Part shown: one piece after another, positions 16,631 through 24,982 of the stretch
Layout of the letters: the number at the start of each line of letters is the position of its first letter
Position numbering within the stretch: the stretch's first letter is position 1
Origin: Anaerolineae bacterium
GTDB lineage: Bacteria; Chloroflexota; Anaerolineae; Anaerolineales; Villigracilaceae
Length of the DNA stretch: 29,622 nt
Assembly (NCBI GenBank): GCA_017303735.1
Contig: JAFLCF010000034.1
Coordinates: forward strand, 1 to 29,622
Direction of reading: 5' to 3'
The notes under the pieces: generated by a model
What the model was told of the DNA's origin: nothing
Seen by the model: the letters and a program-made list of their open reading frames with translations, nothing else
The model's database searches: none
Position numbers and translations under genes: made by a program

Positions 16631-18084
16631 TATTTCGTCCCTCTTTCAAAGCCAGTTTTCACCGACATCAAATCCACAGGGATTGGATACTGCCCCGTAA
16701 AACATGCCTGACAAAACCCATCCTTGCGTTGAACCGCTTTCATCATGCCATCCACAGAGAGATAGTACAAACTGTCTGCGCCGACATGCTCGCGGATGTC
16801 TTCCACGGTTCGATTATGAGCGATCAAGTCTTCGTGTCTGCCCATGTCCACGCCCATGAAACATGGATGCGCGATCGGTGGACAAGTAATTGCCACATGC
16901 ACTTCTTTTGCACCCGCATTCTTCAACAGCTTGATCAACGGACCCGTCGTATTCCCGCGCACAATGCTGTCATCAATCATCACCACACGTTTATCGCGGA
17001 CATTTTCATTGATGACGTTGAACTTCAACGCCACACCGCGCTTGCGCAACGAATCCGTTGGCTCGATGAATGTTCTCCCTACATATCTATTCTTGATAAA
17101 GCCGTCGTTATACGGAATTCCCGTCACCCGCGAAAACCCAATCGCCGCAGGCACAGACGAATCAGGCACAGGAATAACCACATCTGCAAACTCTTTTCCG
17201 TTTTTGTTCGTGAGTCCGTTAGAAAGTCCGCTTACAACTTCACGTGCCAATTCCTCCCCCAATCTCTGCCTTACATGATGGACATTGATCCCATCCCAAG
17301 TCTGATCGGGTCTTGCAAAATAGATATGCTCGAACACACACATTGCCGAAGGCTGTTCAGGCTTCACTGCCTGCATTACCTTCAACGCATTATTCGAAAG
17401 CGACACAACTTCCCCAGGTTTCACATCACGGATGGCTTCACAGCCCAATGTCTGCAATGCACCCGTCTCCGAAGCGACAGCATGTCCTCCACTTGGCAGC
17501 ATCCCAATACACAGCGGACGAAATCCCCACGGGTCGCGCACTGCGTACACACAGTCACGAGTCAGGATCACCAACGAATATGCGCCAACCCATTTCTTCA
17601 TCGCGGTCTTGATGCGCTCTTCCCACGTCGCGCCGCCATTACGTGCCAACATCATCGTCATCACTTCGGTATCCGACGACGACGAAAAGCCCACACCCTG
17701 TTGCATCAACTCATGACGCAACTCCGCTGAATTGACCAGATTGCCATTGTGCGCCAACGCCAGCGGACCATGTATCGTCTCGATCATGAACGGCTGTGCA
17801 TTGCGCAACGACGATGAACCCGTGGTCGAATAGCGCGTGTGCCCGATCGCATAATGTCCCTTCAAGTCTGCCATGGTCTCGGGCGTAAACACGCGCGACA
17901 CAAACCCTATCCCCTTGTGCATCATCATCACCTGACCATCCGCCACCGCCATGCCCGCAGCTTCCTGTCCGCGATGCTGCAAGGCATACAACCCAAAGAA
18001 CGTCATGCGCGCCACATCTTCATTCGGCGCGAAGATCCCGATCACGCCGCATTCTTCCTTCGGCGACTCATCAAAATTCAGCAT
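16630..18084 (-). CDS. purF: Amidophosphoribosyltransferase (iron-sulfur type)
   Basis: This 484-residue enzyme makes phosphoribosylamine from PRPP and glutamine, the first committed purine step. An 11-residue propeptide precedes the nucleophile C12 in EECGVIGIFAPNEDV, as in Bacillus-type PurF. The glutaminase domain has ALQHRGQEAAG and HTRYSTTG, and the PRPP loop is VVMIDDSIVRGNTTG. Cysteines at CVFEHIYFARPD, CPPIAHPCFMG and FCQACFTGQ match the four ligands of the [4Fe-4S] class. Residues about 284-296 (VSGLSNGLTNKNG) are encoded by repeat R1, inserted between the LAREV helix and FADVVIPVPDSS. It overlaps purK by 14 bases. Confidence 0.96.
   Translation of the reverse strand: MLNFDESPKEECGVIGIFAPNEDVARMTFFGLYALQHRGQEAAGMAVADGQVMMMHKGIGFVSRVFTPETMADLKGHYAIGHTRYSTTGSSSLRNAQPFMIETIHGPLALAHNGNLVNSAELRHELMQQGVGFSSSSDTEVMTMMLARNGGATWEERIKTAMKKWVGAYSLVILTRDCVYAVRDPWGFRPLCIGMLPSGGHAVASETGALQTLGCEAIRDVKPGEVVSLSNNALKVMQAVKPEQPSAMCVFEHIYFARPDQTWDGINVHHVRQRLGEELAREVVSGLSNGLTNKNGKEFADVVIPVPDSSVPAAIGFSRVTGIPYNDGFIKNRYVGRTFIEPTDSLRKRGVALKFNVINENVRDKRVVMIDDSIVRGNTTGPLIKLLKNAGAKEVHVAITCPPIAHPCFMGVDMGRHEDLIAHNRTVEDIREHVGADSLYYLSVDGMMKAVQRKDGFCQACFTGQYPIPVDLMSVKTGFERGTK
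17197..17235. repeat. 39-bp repeat R1 inserted in frame in purF
   Basis: This copy matches the purK copy at 32 of 39 positions without gaps and encodes VSGLSNGLTNKNG (13 codons). It lies just before FADVVIPVPDSS, where PurF proteins usually run directly from the preceding helix. Its length is a multiple of three, so the frame is unchanged. Confidence 0.92.
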
Positions 18085-19168
18085 ACACTTTCCTTATCTC
18101 ATTTAATTTTTCGTTCAACGTAGCAACATCTTTTTCAACCAACGTAATGTGCCCCAACTTGCGCTTCGCTCTCGGCGCCTTATCGTACAAATGCAAATGC
18201 GCTCCCTCAATCTTTAAGATGGATGTCTCATCTGGAAGCGTTCCCACCAAATTGACCATTGCACACACCCCAAGCGGACTCGTGCTCCCAAGCGGCGCAT
18301 CTGTCACCGCTCGAACCTGATTCTCAAACTGAGACGTGACCGTCCCTTCGATCGTCCAATGCCCGCTGTTGTGCACGCGCGGCGCCATTTCATTCGCCAG
18401 CAATTGACCATCCTTCTCGAAGAACTCAATCGTCAGCACTCCAACGTAATGTAACGCGGACATGACTCGTGTTGCATATTCTTCTGCCTGTCTCTGCAAT
18501 TCCGCTGAGACATTCCCGATTACCAACGACAACCGCAAGATGCCATCACGATGATGATTCTCAATCAACGGATAAAACTTCGTCTCGCCTGATTTGTTCC
18601 GCACAGCAATAATGGACAGTTCGTGATCAAACGAAATGAACTCTTCTAAAATATAATCTTCGGCTTTCTCCGCTGCCACTTCCGCTTGCGAATGGACAAT
18701 GCTCTGTCCCTTCCCGTCATACCCCATACGGCGAGTCTTCAACACAGCAGGAAACCCAAATCCGTTTTCGTCCGCGAGTCCGTGAGAGAGTCCGTTTATA
18801 GTGAACTTAGGCGTGGGTATTCCCAACTCTTGAAAAAAAGATTTTTCAATGAAGCGATCTTGCGCTTTTTCTAATGCAATTGCTGGCGGATAGACAGGTA
18901 CGAACTTTTCCAAATGCCTTGCCGCTTCCACAGGGACATTCTCAAACTCGTAGGTGACTACGTCCAAGCCATGGGCAAACTGCTCGAGTGCGGAATTGTC
19001 AGCGTAGCCCAATGCCAGATGGTCAGCGAGCAAGCCTGCGGGTGAGTCGGACTTTGTCCCCGTAGGGGGGGCGGAATCCAAAAAGCGGAAGCGATGTCCG
19101 AGTGGGTATCCAGCCAGGGCGAGCATGCGTCCCAGTTGACCTGCTCCCAAAACGCCAATGTGTGTCAT
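18071..19168 (-). CDS. purK: N5-carboxyaminoimidazole ribonucleotide synthase
   Basis: This 365-residue ATP-grasp enzyme carboxylates AIR to N5-CAIR. It starts [20 protein letters not shown], has [83 protein letters not shown] and [11 protein letters not shown], all typical of PurK. Residues 124-136 ([13 protein letters not shown]) come from repeat R1, placed between [12 protein letters not shown] and FPAVLKTRR. Its ATG overlaps the purE stop (ATGA), and its 3' end overlaps purF. With purE it forms the two-step bacterial AIR carboxylation route. Confidence 0.96.
   Translation of the reverse strand: MTHIGVLGAGQLGRMLALAGYPLGHRFRFLDSAPPTGTKSDSPAGLLADHLALGYADNSALEQFAHGLDVVTYEFENVPVEAARHLEKFVPVYPPAIALEKAQDRFIEKSFFQELGIPTPKFTINGLSHGLADENGFGFPAVLKTRRMGYDGKGQSIVHSQAEVAAEKAEDYILEEFISFDHELSIIAVRNKSGETKFYPLIENHHRDGILRLSLVIGNVSAELQRQAEEYATRVMSALHYVGVLTIEFFEKDGQLLANEMAPRVHNSGHWTIEGTVTSQFENQVRAVTDAPLGSTSPLGVCAMVNLVGTLPDETSILKIEGAHLHLYDKAPRAKRKLGHITLVEKDVATLNEKLNEIRKVYAEF
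18761..18799. repeat. 39-bp repeat R1 inserted in frame in purK
   Basis: This 39-bp element is aligned without gaps to the purF copy (32 of 39) and read in the same frame, giving [13 protein letters not shown]. It sits between the lid of the N-terminal domain and the first strand of the ATP-grasp block, a position where PurK proteins vary in length. Confidence 0.92.
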
Positions 19169-19662
19169 CCGTTGTTCTCTCGCGGGTCGGGGTTATCCAA
19201 AACGGATTGGGTTTGCGCGGCGCGATAGGCGAGCAGGGCGGCGAGATATTCGCTGTGTTTGTTGGCAACGATGGACGCCGCCAGCAACGCCGCATTGACC
19301 GCACCCGCGCGACCGATAGCCAACGTGCCGACGGGAATGCCCGCGGGCATTTGCACAATGGAGAGGAGCGAATCCATGCCGTTGAGCGCCTTCGATTGGA
19401 CGGGCACACCCAGCACAGGCAGATGCGTTTTGGCGGCGGTCATGCCAGGCAAGTGTGCCGCGCCGCCTGCACCCGCGATGATGACTTCAATGCCGCGTTC
19501 ATGAGCGGACTCAGCAAATTGAAAAAGCAGATCAGGCGTGCGATGTGCAGAAACGATTTTGACTTCGTAGGGAATGTTTAGTTGGTCGAGTGTTTTTGTG
19601 GCATGTTCCATCGTCTCCCAATCAGACTTGGAACCCATGATGATGGCAATTAATGAATTCAT
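19165..19662 (-). CDS. purE: N5-carboxyaminoimidazole ribonucleotide mutase
   Basis: This 165-residue class I PurE moves the carboxyl group of N5-CAIR to give CAIR. The protein starts [17 protein letters not shown], has [11 protein letters not shown] with the catalytic His, [40 protein letters not shown] and [13 protein letters not shown]. Its partner purK follows with an ATGA overlap, and it overlaps the end of purC by four bases. Length and motifs are normal. Confidence 0.97.
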   Translation of the reverse strand: MNSLIAIIMGSKSDWETMEHATKTLDQLNIPYEVKIVSAHRTPDLLFQFAESAHERGIEVIIAGAGGAAHLPGMTAAKTHLPVLGVPVQSKALNGMDSLLSIVQMPAGIPVGTLAIGRAGAVNAALLAASIVANKHSEYLAALLAYRAAQTQSVLDNPDPRENNG

Positions 19663-21215
19663 TTTTTGATCCTAGATAACTCAATATCTTTAATCCAATC
19701 GTCAGGATAGATTGGCTGGCTATCAATATCAATTAAATTTCTTGGGCACAATGATAACCAAAGTCTCTCCTCGAATTCTTTGTCTTGAAATTCTTGAACC
19801 ATCTTCTCTGCTATTTCAAAAACTGTTAAGGCTGCGTGATAATCAAACGGTGCGCTCAAATCTTGAGCGTTATAAATCACTTTTCCAGCATGAGCCGTAA
19901 GGATATATATTGACTGTGAAAAATTTCCTGGATCATATGGGAACCGATTTGCGCCAACAACCACTCTATGTGCAACTTTAGCGTTTCCCTCAATACCATT
20001 ACCAAATTTATTAGGGTTATGTGCAAAATCAATAATTTCGTTGACACTTTCATCAATTTCAAACTTCGGCGTAACTACATCGAGGATGCCAGCCATCCAC
20101 TTCGCACGATTTTTGATTGGAATGTGAGTATCTATCAACCTTCCTGCTGTCCAAGCATCACCTTGCGCCCAAAACTCAGATGCCTTTTGAAATATATCTT
20201 CGATGGTTTCAAACTCAAATCCCGAAAGGTCAACCAAACGAGATGAAACTAGTCCAAACTTATTCAAATTCCTCTCGAGCCTTAATTCGACAGGGTATTT
20301 ACCCGCTTCAAACGTCTTGCCTGTCAGCATTTCATAGATGGTAATATAGCGTTCACTGGCGGCTGTCCAAAGTTCATTAGGCATGGACGGAATTTCACCG
20401 TCGCCGCGATAGCCTTTTTGAGCATATGCAATGCGGACAAATTCCTTGTCGAAGTTTTCGGGTTCTTCGCTTGCGTTGAATTTTGTTGTGTAGGTGTCCG
20501 CTTTCCAATAACGGGAGGAATCAGGCGTGTGGACTTCGTCAATCAGCATAATGCTGCCATCGGGAGCAATGCCGAATTCGTATTTGGTGTCCACCAAAAT
20601 CAAGCCTGCTTTGTTGGCGACGTCTTGTCCACGTTTGAAGATGGCGAGTGCAGCAGCTTGGACTTGTTCCCAAGTCTTTTCATCGAGCAAACCCTTCTCG
20701 GTGACTTCGGCGCAGGTCAGGCGTTCATCGTGACCTGTCTCGCCGCCTTTGGTGGTGGGGGTGATGATCGGTTCTGGCAACACCTGATTCTTTTTCAGCC
20801 CTTCGGGGAAGTCGTAGCCATAGATATTCCGCTCGCCAATGGAGTAGCGATACCACAACGCCGTGGACGTGACGCCTGTGATATATCCGCGCACGATGAC
20901 TTCGAGGGCAAGAGGCTGCACGGTGGTGACAATCGATGCATTCGGGTCAGGCGTTGAGATGAGGTGATTGGCGATGATGTCTTTGGTCTGCTCGAACCAC
21001 CAAGCTGATAACTGATTAAGCACCTGTCCTTTGTATGGTACTTTTGCGAGAATGCGGTCAAATGCCGAGAGCCTATCGGTTGTGATGATGAGACGTGTGC
21101 CATCGGGTAAGTCATACCATTCGCGGACTTTGCCTGTCTGCTTATTGGGAAGCGGAAGGTTGGTTTCACCGAAAGCGAGCGGGAGTAATTGAATGAGTTC
21201 GTTTTTTGAGATCAT
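19659..21215 (-). CDS. purC: SAICAR synthetase with an unrecognised C-terminal domain of about 200 residues
   Basis: The first ~310 of 518 residues are a SAICAR synthetase that joins CAIR and aspartate: [63 protein letters not shown] and [14 protein letters not shown]. Family members usually stop near YEMLTGKTF plus about 20 residues. Here the frame continues for about 200 more, with no stop or internal start that would make a separate gene. I do not recognise this extension; it contains [18 protein letters not shown] and [19 protein letters not shown] and has no membrane segment. Its DNA is clearly AT-richer (about 39% G+C by hand count for 19681-20280, against roughly 55-65% in lines checked within the enzymatic part). 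That suggests a later fusion. A taxon-specific domain or a degraded neighbouring gene are the alternatives. Confidence 0.93.
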   Translation of the reverse strand: MISKNELIQLLPLAFGETNLPLPNKQTGKVREWYDLPDGTRLIITTDRLSAFDRILAKVPYKGQVLNQLSAWWFEQTKDIIANHLISTPDPNASIVTTVQPLALEVIVRGYITGVTSTALWYRYSIGERNIYGYDFPEGLKKNQVLPEPIITPTTKGGETGHDERLTCAEVTEKGLLDEKTWEQVQAAALAIFKRGQDVANKAGLILVDTKYEFGIAPDGSIMLIDEVHTPDSSRYWKADTYTTKFNASEEPENFDKEFVRIAYAQKGYRGDGEIPSMPNELWTAASERYITIYEMLTGKTFEAGKYPVELRLERNLNKFGLVSSRLVDLSGFEFETIEDIFQKASEFWAQGDAWTAGRLIDTHIPIKNRAKWMAGILDVVTPKFEIDESVNEIIDFAHNPNKFGNGIEGNAKVAHRVVVGANRFPYDPGNFSQSIYILTAHAGKVIYNAQDLSAPFDYHAALTVFEIAEKMVQEFQDKEFEERLWLSLCPRNLIDIDSQPIYPDDWIKDIELSRIKK

Positions 21216-21229
21216 AAAAATTCCTTACG

Positions 21230-21289
21230 GTCAAAGGTCGAAAGTCGAAGGTCAGGTGACTTTTGACCTTTGACCTTCGACTTTTGACT
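21230..21289. repeat. Palindromic repeat in the purQ-purC spacer
   Basis: Arms at 21237-21254 and 21271-21288 are inverted copies matching at 17 of 18 positions, built from repeated GGTCGAAAGTCGAAGG-like units. The palindrome starts at the purQ stop codon (TAG at 21290-21288) and occupies nearly the whole 72-base spacer. No T-tract follows, so it is unlikely to be a terminator. Confidence 0.87.
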
Positions 21290-22085
21290 ACATTTGCGAC
21301 GCGTACTTCACACCATTTTCGAACAATACCAATCCACTATTGCCTTTCACGCCGCGCGTCCATTGCGGATGTTGGTGTGGGTAAATATGATTCTCAGGAT
21401 GGGGCATGAGTCCGAGTACATTGCCTTGCGGGTTGCAAATGCCAGCAATATCGAGAATTGAGCCGTTTGGGTTGGCGGGATAATCTCCGTTTGCAGGCGA
21501 GCCGTCCGCGTGGATGTAGGTGAGGGCGATTTGGTCATCCGCGACGAAAGAAGAAAGAGGGAAGAGTTCGGATGTTTGGAAATTGCCTTCGCCATGTGCG
21601 ATGGGACAGAAAATGGTATCTTCCAAGCCTTTTGTCCAAATGCAAGTTTGAGAGACGGGCGCAAGATTCACCCAGCGACATTCAAAGTGACCTTCTGCAT
21701 TGAATGTAAGAGTCGCTCCCTCACCCCTAACCCCTCTCCCAGTGGGAGAGGGGGACTCTCCTGGAAGAATCCCCGATTTGACCAACGCCTGAAACCCATT
21801 GCAAATGCCGATGACGGGTTTGCCTGATTCGACGAAAGCGGATATCTCTTCATTGAAATAGGAGTTTAGATCGAGCGCGAGAAGTTTGCCTGCACCGAGT
21901 GAGTCTGCGTAGGAAAATCCGCCTGCGACGACGAGCATTTGGTAATCGGCGAATCGTCTTTTGCCAGCGCGCAAGTGATTGAGCGGAACGGGATGCGGGT
22001 CCGCGCCAGCAAGAGTCAACGCTTCGGCGACGTCGTAATCGCGGTTGGTGCCGTAGGCTTGGAGGATTAGGGCTTGTGGTTTCAT
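21288..22085 (-). CDS. purQ: Phosphoribosylformylglycinamidine synthase, glutaminase subunit
   Basis: This 265-residue class I amidotransferase supplies ammonia to PurL. It starts MKPQALILQAYGTNRD, has VVAGGFSYADSLGAGKLLA, nucleophile C95 in VIGICNGFQALVKSGILPG, and the catalytic His/Glu in LGLMPHPENHIYP. Residues about 110-123 (ESPSPTGRGVRGEG) are encoded by a G-rich palindromic repeat between LLPG-like and TLTFNAEGHFECRWV segments. The ATG at 22085 overlaps the purL stop (ATGA); an ATG five codons earlier lies inside purL and is less likely. Confidence 0.95.
   Translation of the reverse strand: MKPQALILQAYGTNRDYDVAEALTLAGADPHPVPLNHLRAGKRRFADYQMLVVAGGFSYADSLGAGKLLALDLNSYFNEEISAFVESGKPVIGICNGFQALVKSGILPGESPSPTGRGVRGEGATLTFNAEGHFECRWVNLAPVSQTCIWTKGLEDTIFCPIAHGEGNFQTSELFPLSSFVADDQIALTYIHADGSPANGDYPANPNGSILDIAGICNPQGNVLGLMPHPENHIYPHQHPQWTRGVKGNSGLVLFENGVKYASQM
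21716..21761. repeat. G-rich palindromic repeat inserted in frame in purQ
   Basis: A C-rich plus-strand run containing TCACCCCTAACCCC is followed by a perfect 10-bp palindrome with 3-base loop (arms 21731-21740 and 21744-21753). The coding strand reads SPSPTGRGVRGEG. I recognise this sequence type as a dispersed repeat found in many bacterial genomes; here it is in frame, just after the nucleophile elbow region. Confidence 0.88.
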
Positions 22086-24967
22086 AGCGGAGTATTCCAT
22101 GCTTTCACAAGGTCAGTGATGGGAACGTCCAAAGCGGTAAACCCGTGAAAGAGTGCCTGCAAAGATTGTTTCTGGGTTGTTTGACCAAGCCAATAGATTG
22201 GCAGACCTTCAAAGAGTTTCAGGAATGCTTCTTTATTGTTGGGTGAAATTTCCACCAACAGCGAGCCTGTGCTTTCCCCAAATAACACGCTGGTGACATC
22301 ATCCCAAAGATTCGATTCTATTTTTATTCCCAACCGACCGCCGATGCACATCTCCGCTGCAGCAACGACCAACCCGCCTTCGGATATATCATGCGCCGAA
22401 CGGATGAGCCCGCTGTTGATGGCTTGATGAATGGTTTTATAAACCTTTGGCGTGATCTCATGCACTGTTAGGACTTGACCTCGAATATTCCCTGTCACCA
22501 ACCCAAAATGTGACCCGCCAAACGCAGGCTCAAACTTCCCAACTACATAGATATCATTGCCTGCTTCTTTTAAGTCCATCGTCACCGCTTTACTTACATC
22601 GTCCATCATGCCGAGCGCAGAGATAAGCAAGGTCGGGGGGATTGCGTGACGTTGTCCATCCGTGCCCATGTATTCGTTGTTCAATGAGTCTTTACCGCTG
22701 ATGAATGGAGTGCGGAACAAAAGCGCCGCATCATGACAGCCGCGGGCTGCTTCAACAAGTGAGCCTAAGGTTTCGGGACGTTTTGGGTCGCCCCAGCAAA
22801 AGTTGTCGAGGATGGCGATGCGTTCTGGGTCGGCACCAACAGCAACAGCGTTGCGAATGGCTTCGTCGATGACGGCGAACGCCATGTGGTAGGCGTCGCG
22901 TTTGCCATATTCGGGATTGATGCCATTCGAGAGGACAATGCCTTTCATGCCTTTTGTGCCGATCGGTTTGAGAACGGTCGCGTCGGATGGTGCGTCCGCT
23001 TCGATGCCTGTGAGCGGTTTGACGACTGTTCCGCCTTGAATCTCATGGTCGTAGATGCGGATGACGGAGGACTTGCTGGCGATGTTGGGGTGGGAGAGGA
23101 GGGAGAGCAGAGTTTGTTTTGTATCGATATTCGATATTGGATCTTCGACTTTCGAATTATCGAATATCGGGTTTTCGATTTTCGCTTGTAATTGTCTCTG
23201 AGGAATCCCTTCGTGCAAAAACTCGTTATCCATGTCCACGACGGGGTTGCCGTTATAGCGGACGACGAGGCGATAGTTGTCTGTGAATTCTCCAATGTCA
23301 GTGAGTTCGGTGTCGAAGGTGTCGCAGAGTTCTTGCAGGGCGGGGATATGTTCAGGGGCAACGGCAAGCACCATGCGTTCTTGTGCTTCAGAGAGCCAGA
23401 TCTCCCACGGGGCGAGACCTGGGTATTTTAGTTTGACTTTTTTGAGTTCGACGTCACAGCCAATCGTAGATGCCATCTCTCCCACTGCGGAGGATAAGCC
23501 GCCTGCGCCGCAATCGGTGATGTCGTTGTACAAGCGCAGATCTCTCGCGCGGGTGATGGCGTCGATGAGTCCTTTTTCAACGATGGGGTCTCCAATTTGA
23601 ACGGATGCACCAGCGACTTCGCCTGTTTGCGCATCCATGGTCATGGAGGAGAATGTCGCACCGCGTAAGCCGTCACGTCCTGTGCGCCCGCCGAGGATGA
23701 CGACTCGGTCACCGACTTTGGGAGTCTTGCGGTGCAGTCCCTTGGGGGCGATGCCGACACATCCGCAGAAGACCAAAGGATTGGCGGCATAGCCTTCGTC
23801 AAACAGAATCGCGCCATTGACGGTGGGAATGCCAATCTTGTTGCCGTAATCCTGCACGCCTGCGACGACTCCGCTCATGATGCGTTTTGGGTGAAGCACG
23901 CCTTCGGGCAGTTCATCAAACGAGACGTTTTGTTTGCCGAAGCAAAGCACATCGGTGTTAGCTATCGGTTTGGCAGAGACGCCGAGAATATCGCGGATGA
24001 CGCCGCCGACACCAGTGTTCGCTCCGCCGAAGGGTTCGATGGCAGATGGATGATTGTGCGTTTCGACTTTGAAGGAAATCTCGAATTCGTCGTCGAAGTC
24101 AATGATGCCGGCGTTATCTACGAATGCGGAAATGACCCAGGGGGCGTTGATCTTGTCGGTGGCGGATTTCAAGTAGGTTTTTATGAGAGAGTCGATACTT
24201 GATACTCGATATTCGTTATTCGAGCTTCGAGTATCGTCATCCGAATATCGAATATCGATCTTCGCCTTGAACGTCTTATGCACACAATGCTCACTCCAGG
24301 TTTGGGCGATGGTTTCAAATTCAACGTCGGTCAGGTCGCGGTTTTCTTTTTGGCAGTAAGCACGGATGGCTTGCATCTCGGCGAGGTCAAGCGCGGCACG
24401 GCGGTCTTTGGAGAGGGCGAGCAGTTCCTCCTCGCTTAAGTTCCGGATGGCGATGGTTTCGACGTGTCCGCTCGATTCGGCTTCTTCAGGGAAGGAGGGC
24501 TCGATGCTGCCAAGCTTCCAATGTTGGATGACGTTGTTGGCTAATAACTGATTCGCAAGCAATGGAATTTGAGATTCATCCAAGCCTGTGAGGATAATGC
24601 GTTGACCTGTAGCGGCGCGGTGGATTCCGTTGAGTCCAATCTCGTGGGCGGCGCGGATGATTTCAGCAGCGACGGGGTCGGTAACGCCGGGGCGGAGAGT
24701 CACTTCGAGAATAACCGTATCAGGCTCGGGCGGGGTGGGGGGCGCATGCACTTCATCCCATGAAACGGTTTGAGTGACAGGGTCGCTTAAAAGTTTGAGG
24801 GACAACTTCCGGCAGTCATCCTGCGAGAGTTGTCCCTCGATAAAGTAAATGTCATGAATCGCGATTCGTTTGAGGTCGTGAAAACCAAGCGCGTGAGCGT
24901 CGGCAAGGCACCCGGCAGATCTGGGGTCGGGGCGATTGGGTTGGATAAGAAATTTGTGTATGTTCAT
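22082..24967 (-). CDS. purL: Phosphoribosylformylglycinamidine synthase, PurS-like N-terminus fused to PurL
   Basis: This 961-residue synthetase converts FGAR to FGAM with ATP and ammonia from PurQ. Residues 1-165 hold two PurS-like halves (IHKFLIQPNRPDPRSAGC and VILEVTLRPGVTDPVAAEI, each about 70 residues). The synthetase follows: TIAQTWSEHCVHKTFKAKI, FKVETHNHPSAIEPFGGANTG, GGLSSAVGEMAS, and the second half with FISGKDSLNNEY and SAHDISEGGLVVAAAEMC. No separate purS is present, and there is no fused glutaminase, so it is intermediate between small and large PurL. Two R2 repeats are in frame (about residues 237-258 and 600-614). A strong promoter sits immediately upstream, leaving only about 9 untranslated bases without a Shine-Dalgarno sequence. 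Confidence 0.96.
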   Translation of the reverse strand: MNIHKFLIQPNRPDPRSAGCLADAHALGFHDLKRIAIHDIYFIEGQLSQDDCRKLSLKLLSDPVTQTVSWDEVHAPPTPPEPDTVILEVTLRPGVTDPVAAEIIRAAHEIGLNGIHRAATGQRIILTGLDESQIPLLANQLLANNVIQHWKLGSIEPSFPEEAESSGHVETIAIRNLSEEELLALSKDRRAALDLAEMQAIRAYCQKENRDLTDVEFETIAQTWSEHCVHKTFKAKIDIRYSDDDTRSSNNEYRVSSIDSLIKTYLKSATDKINAPWVISAFVDNAGIIDFDDEFEISFKVETHNHPSAIEPFGGANTGVGGVIRDILGVSAKPIANTDVLCFGKQNVSFDELPEGVLHPKRIMSGVVAGVQDYGNKIGIPTVNGAILFDEGYAANPLVFCGCVGIAPKGLHRKTPKVGDRVVILGGRTGRDGLRGATFSSMTMDAQTGEVAGASVQIGDPIVEKGLIDAITRARDLRLYNDITDCGAGGLSSAVGEMASTIGCDVELKKVKLKYPGLAPWEIWLSEAQERMVLAVAPEHIPALQELCDTFDTELTDIGEFTDNYRLVVRYNGNPVVDMDNEFLHEGIPQRQLQAKIENPIFDNSKVEDPISNIDTKQTLLSLLSHPNIASKSSVIRIYDHEIQGGTVVKPLTGIEADAPSDATVLKPIGTKGMKGIVLSNGINPEYGKRDAYHMAFAVIDEAIRNAVAVGADPERIAILDNFCWGDPKRPETLGSLVEAARGCHDAALLFRTPFISGKDSLNNEYMGTDGQRHAIPPTLLISALGMMDDVSKAVTMDLKEAGNDIYVVGKFEPAFGGSHFGLVTGNIRGQVLTVHEITPKVYKTIHQAINSGLIRSAHDISEGGLVVAAAEMCIGGRLGIKIESNLWDDVTSVLFGESTGSLLVEISPNNKEAFLKLFEGLPIYWLGQTTQKQSLQALFHGFTALDVPITDLVKAWNTPL
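23125..23169. repeat. Palindromic repeat R2-like element in purL (first copy by coordinate)
   Basis: This 45-bp element has perfect 12-base inverted ends (CGATATTCGATA and TATCGAATATCG). The coding strand gives IFDNSKVEDPISNID, linking the first-half C-terminus to the HPNIASKSSVIRIYDHEIQGG segment. Its composition and ends match the R2 family, but the translated peptide differs from the other two copies. Confidence 0.8.
24193..24257. repeat. Palindromic repeat R2 in purL (second copy)
   Basis: Nested inverted repeats centre on arms at 24206-24215 and 24242-24251. The coding strand reads DTRSSNNEYRV within a longer hydrophilic stretch between TFKAKID and SLIKTYLKSATDK. Thirty of 33 bases match the R2 copy in carA, read in the same frame. 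Confidence 0.9.
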
Positions 24968-24982
24968 ATGAAAACCGACCCC

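Noticed and set aside
19021..19080. Another in-frame repeat in purK near residues 35-45 ([10 protein letters not shown])
   Set aside because: It looks slightly unusual and GC-rich, but no second copy or clear palindrome was found in the window.
17197..24257. CRISPR array or tandem repeat array
   Set aside because: Copies are dispersed over kilobases, differ in orientation, and lack regular spacing or spacers.
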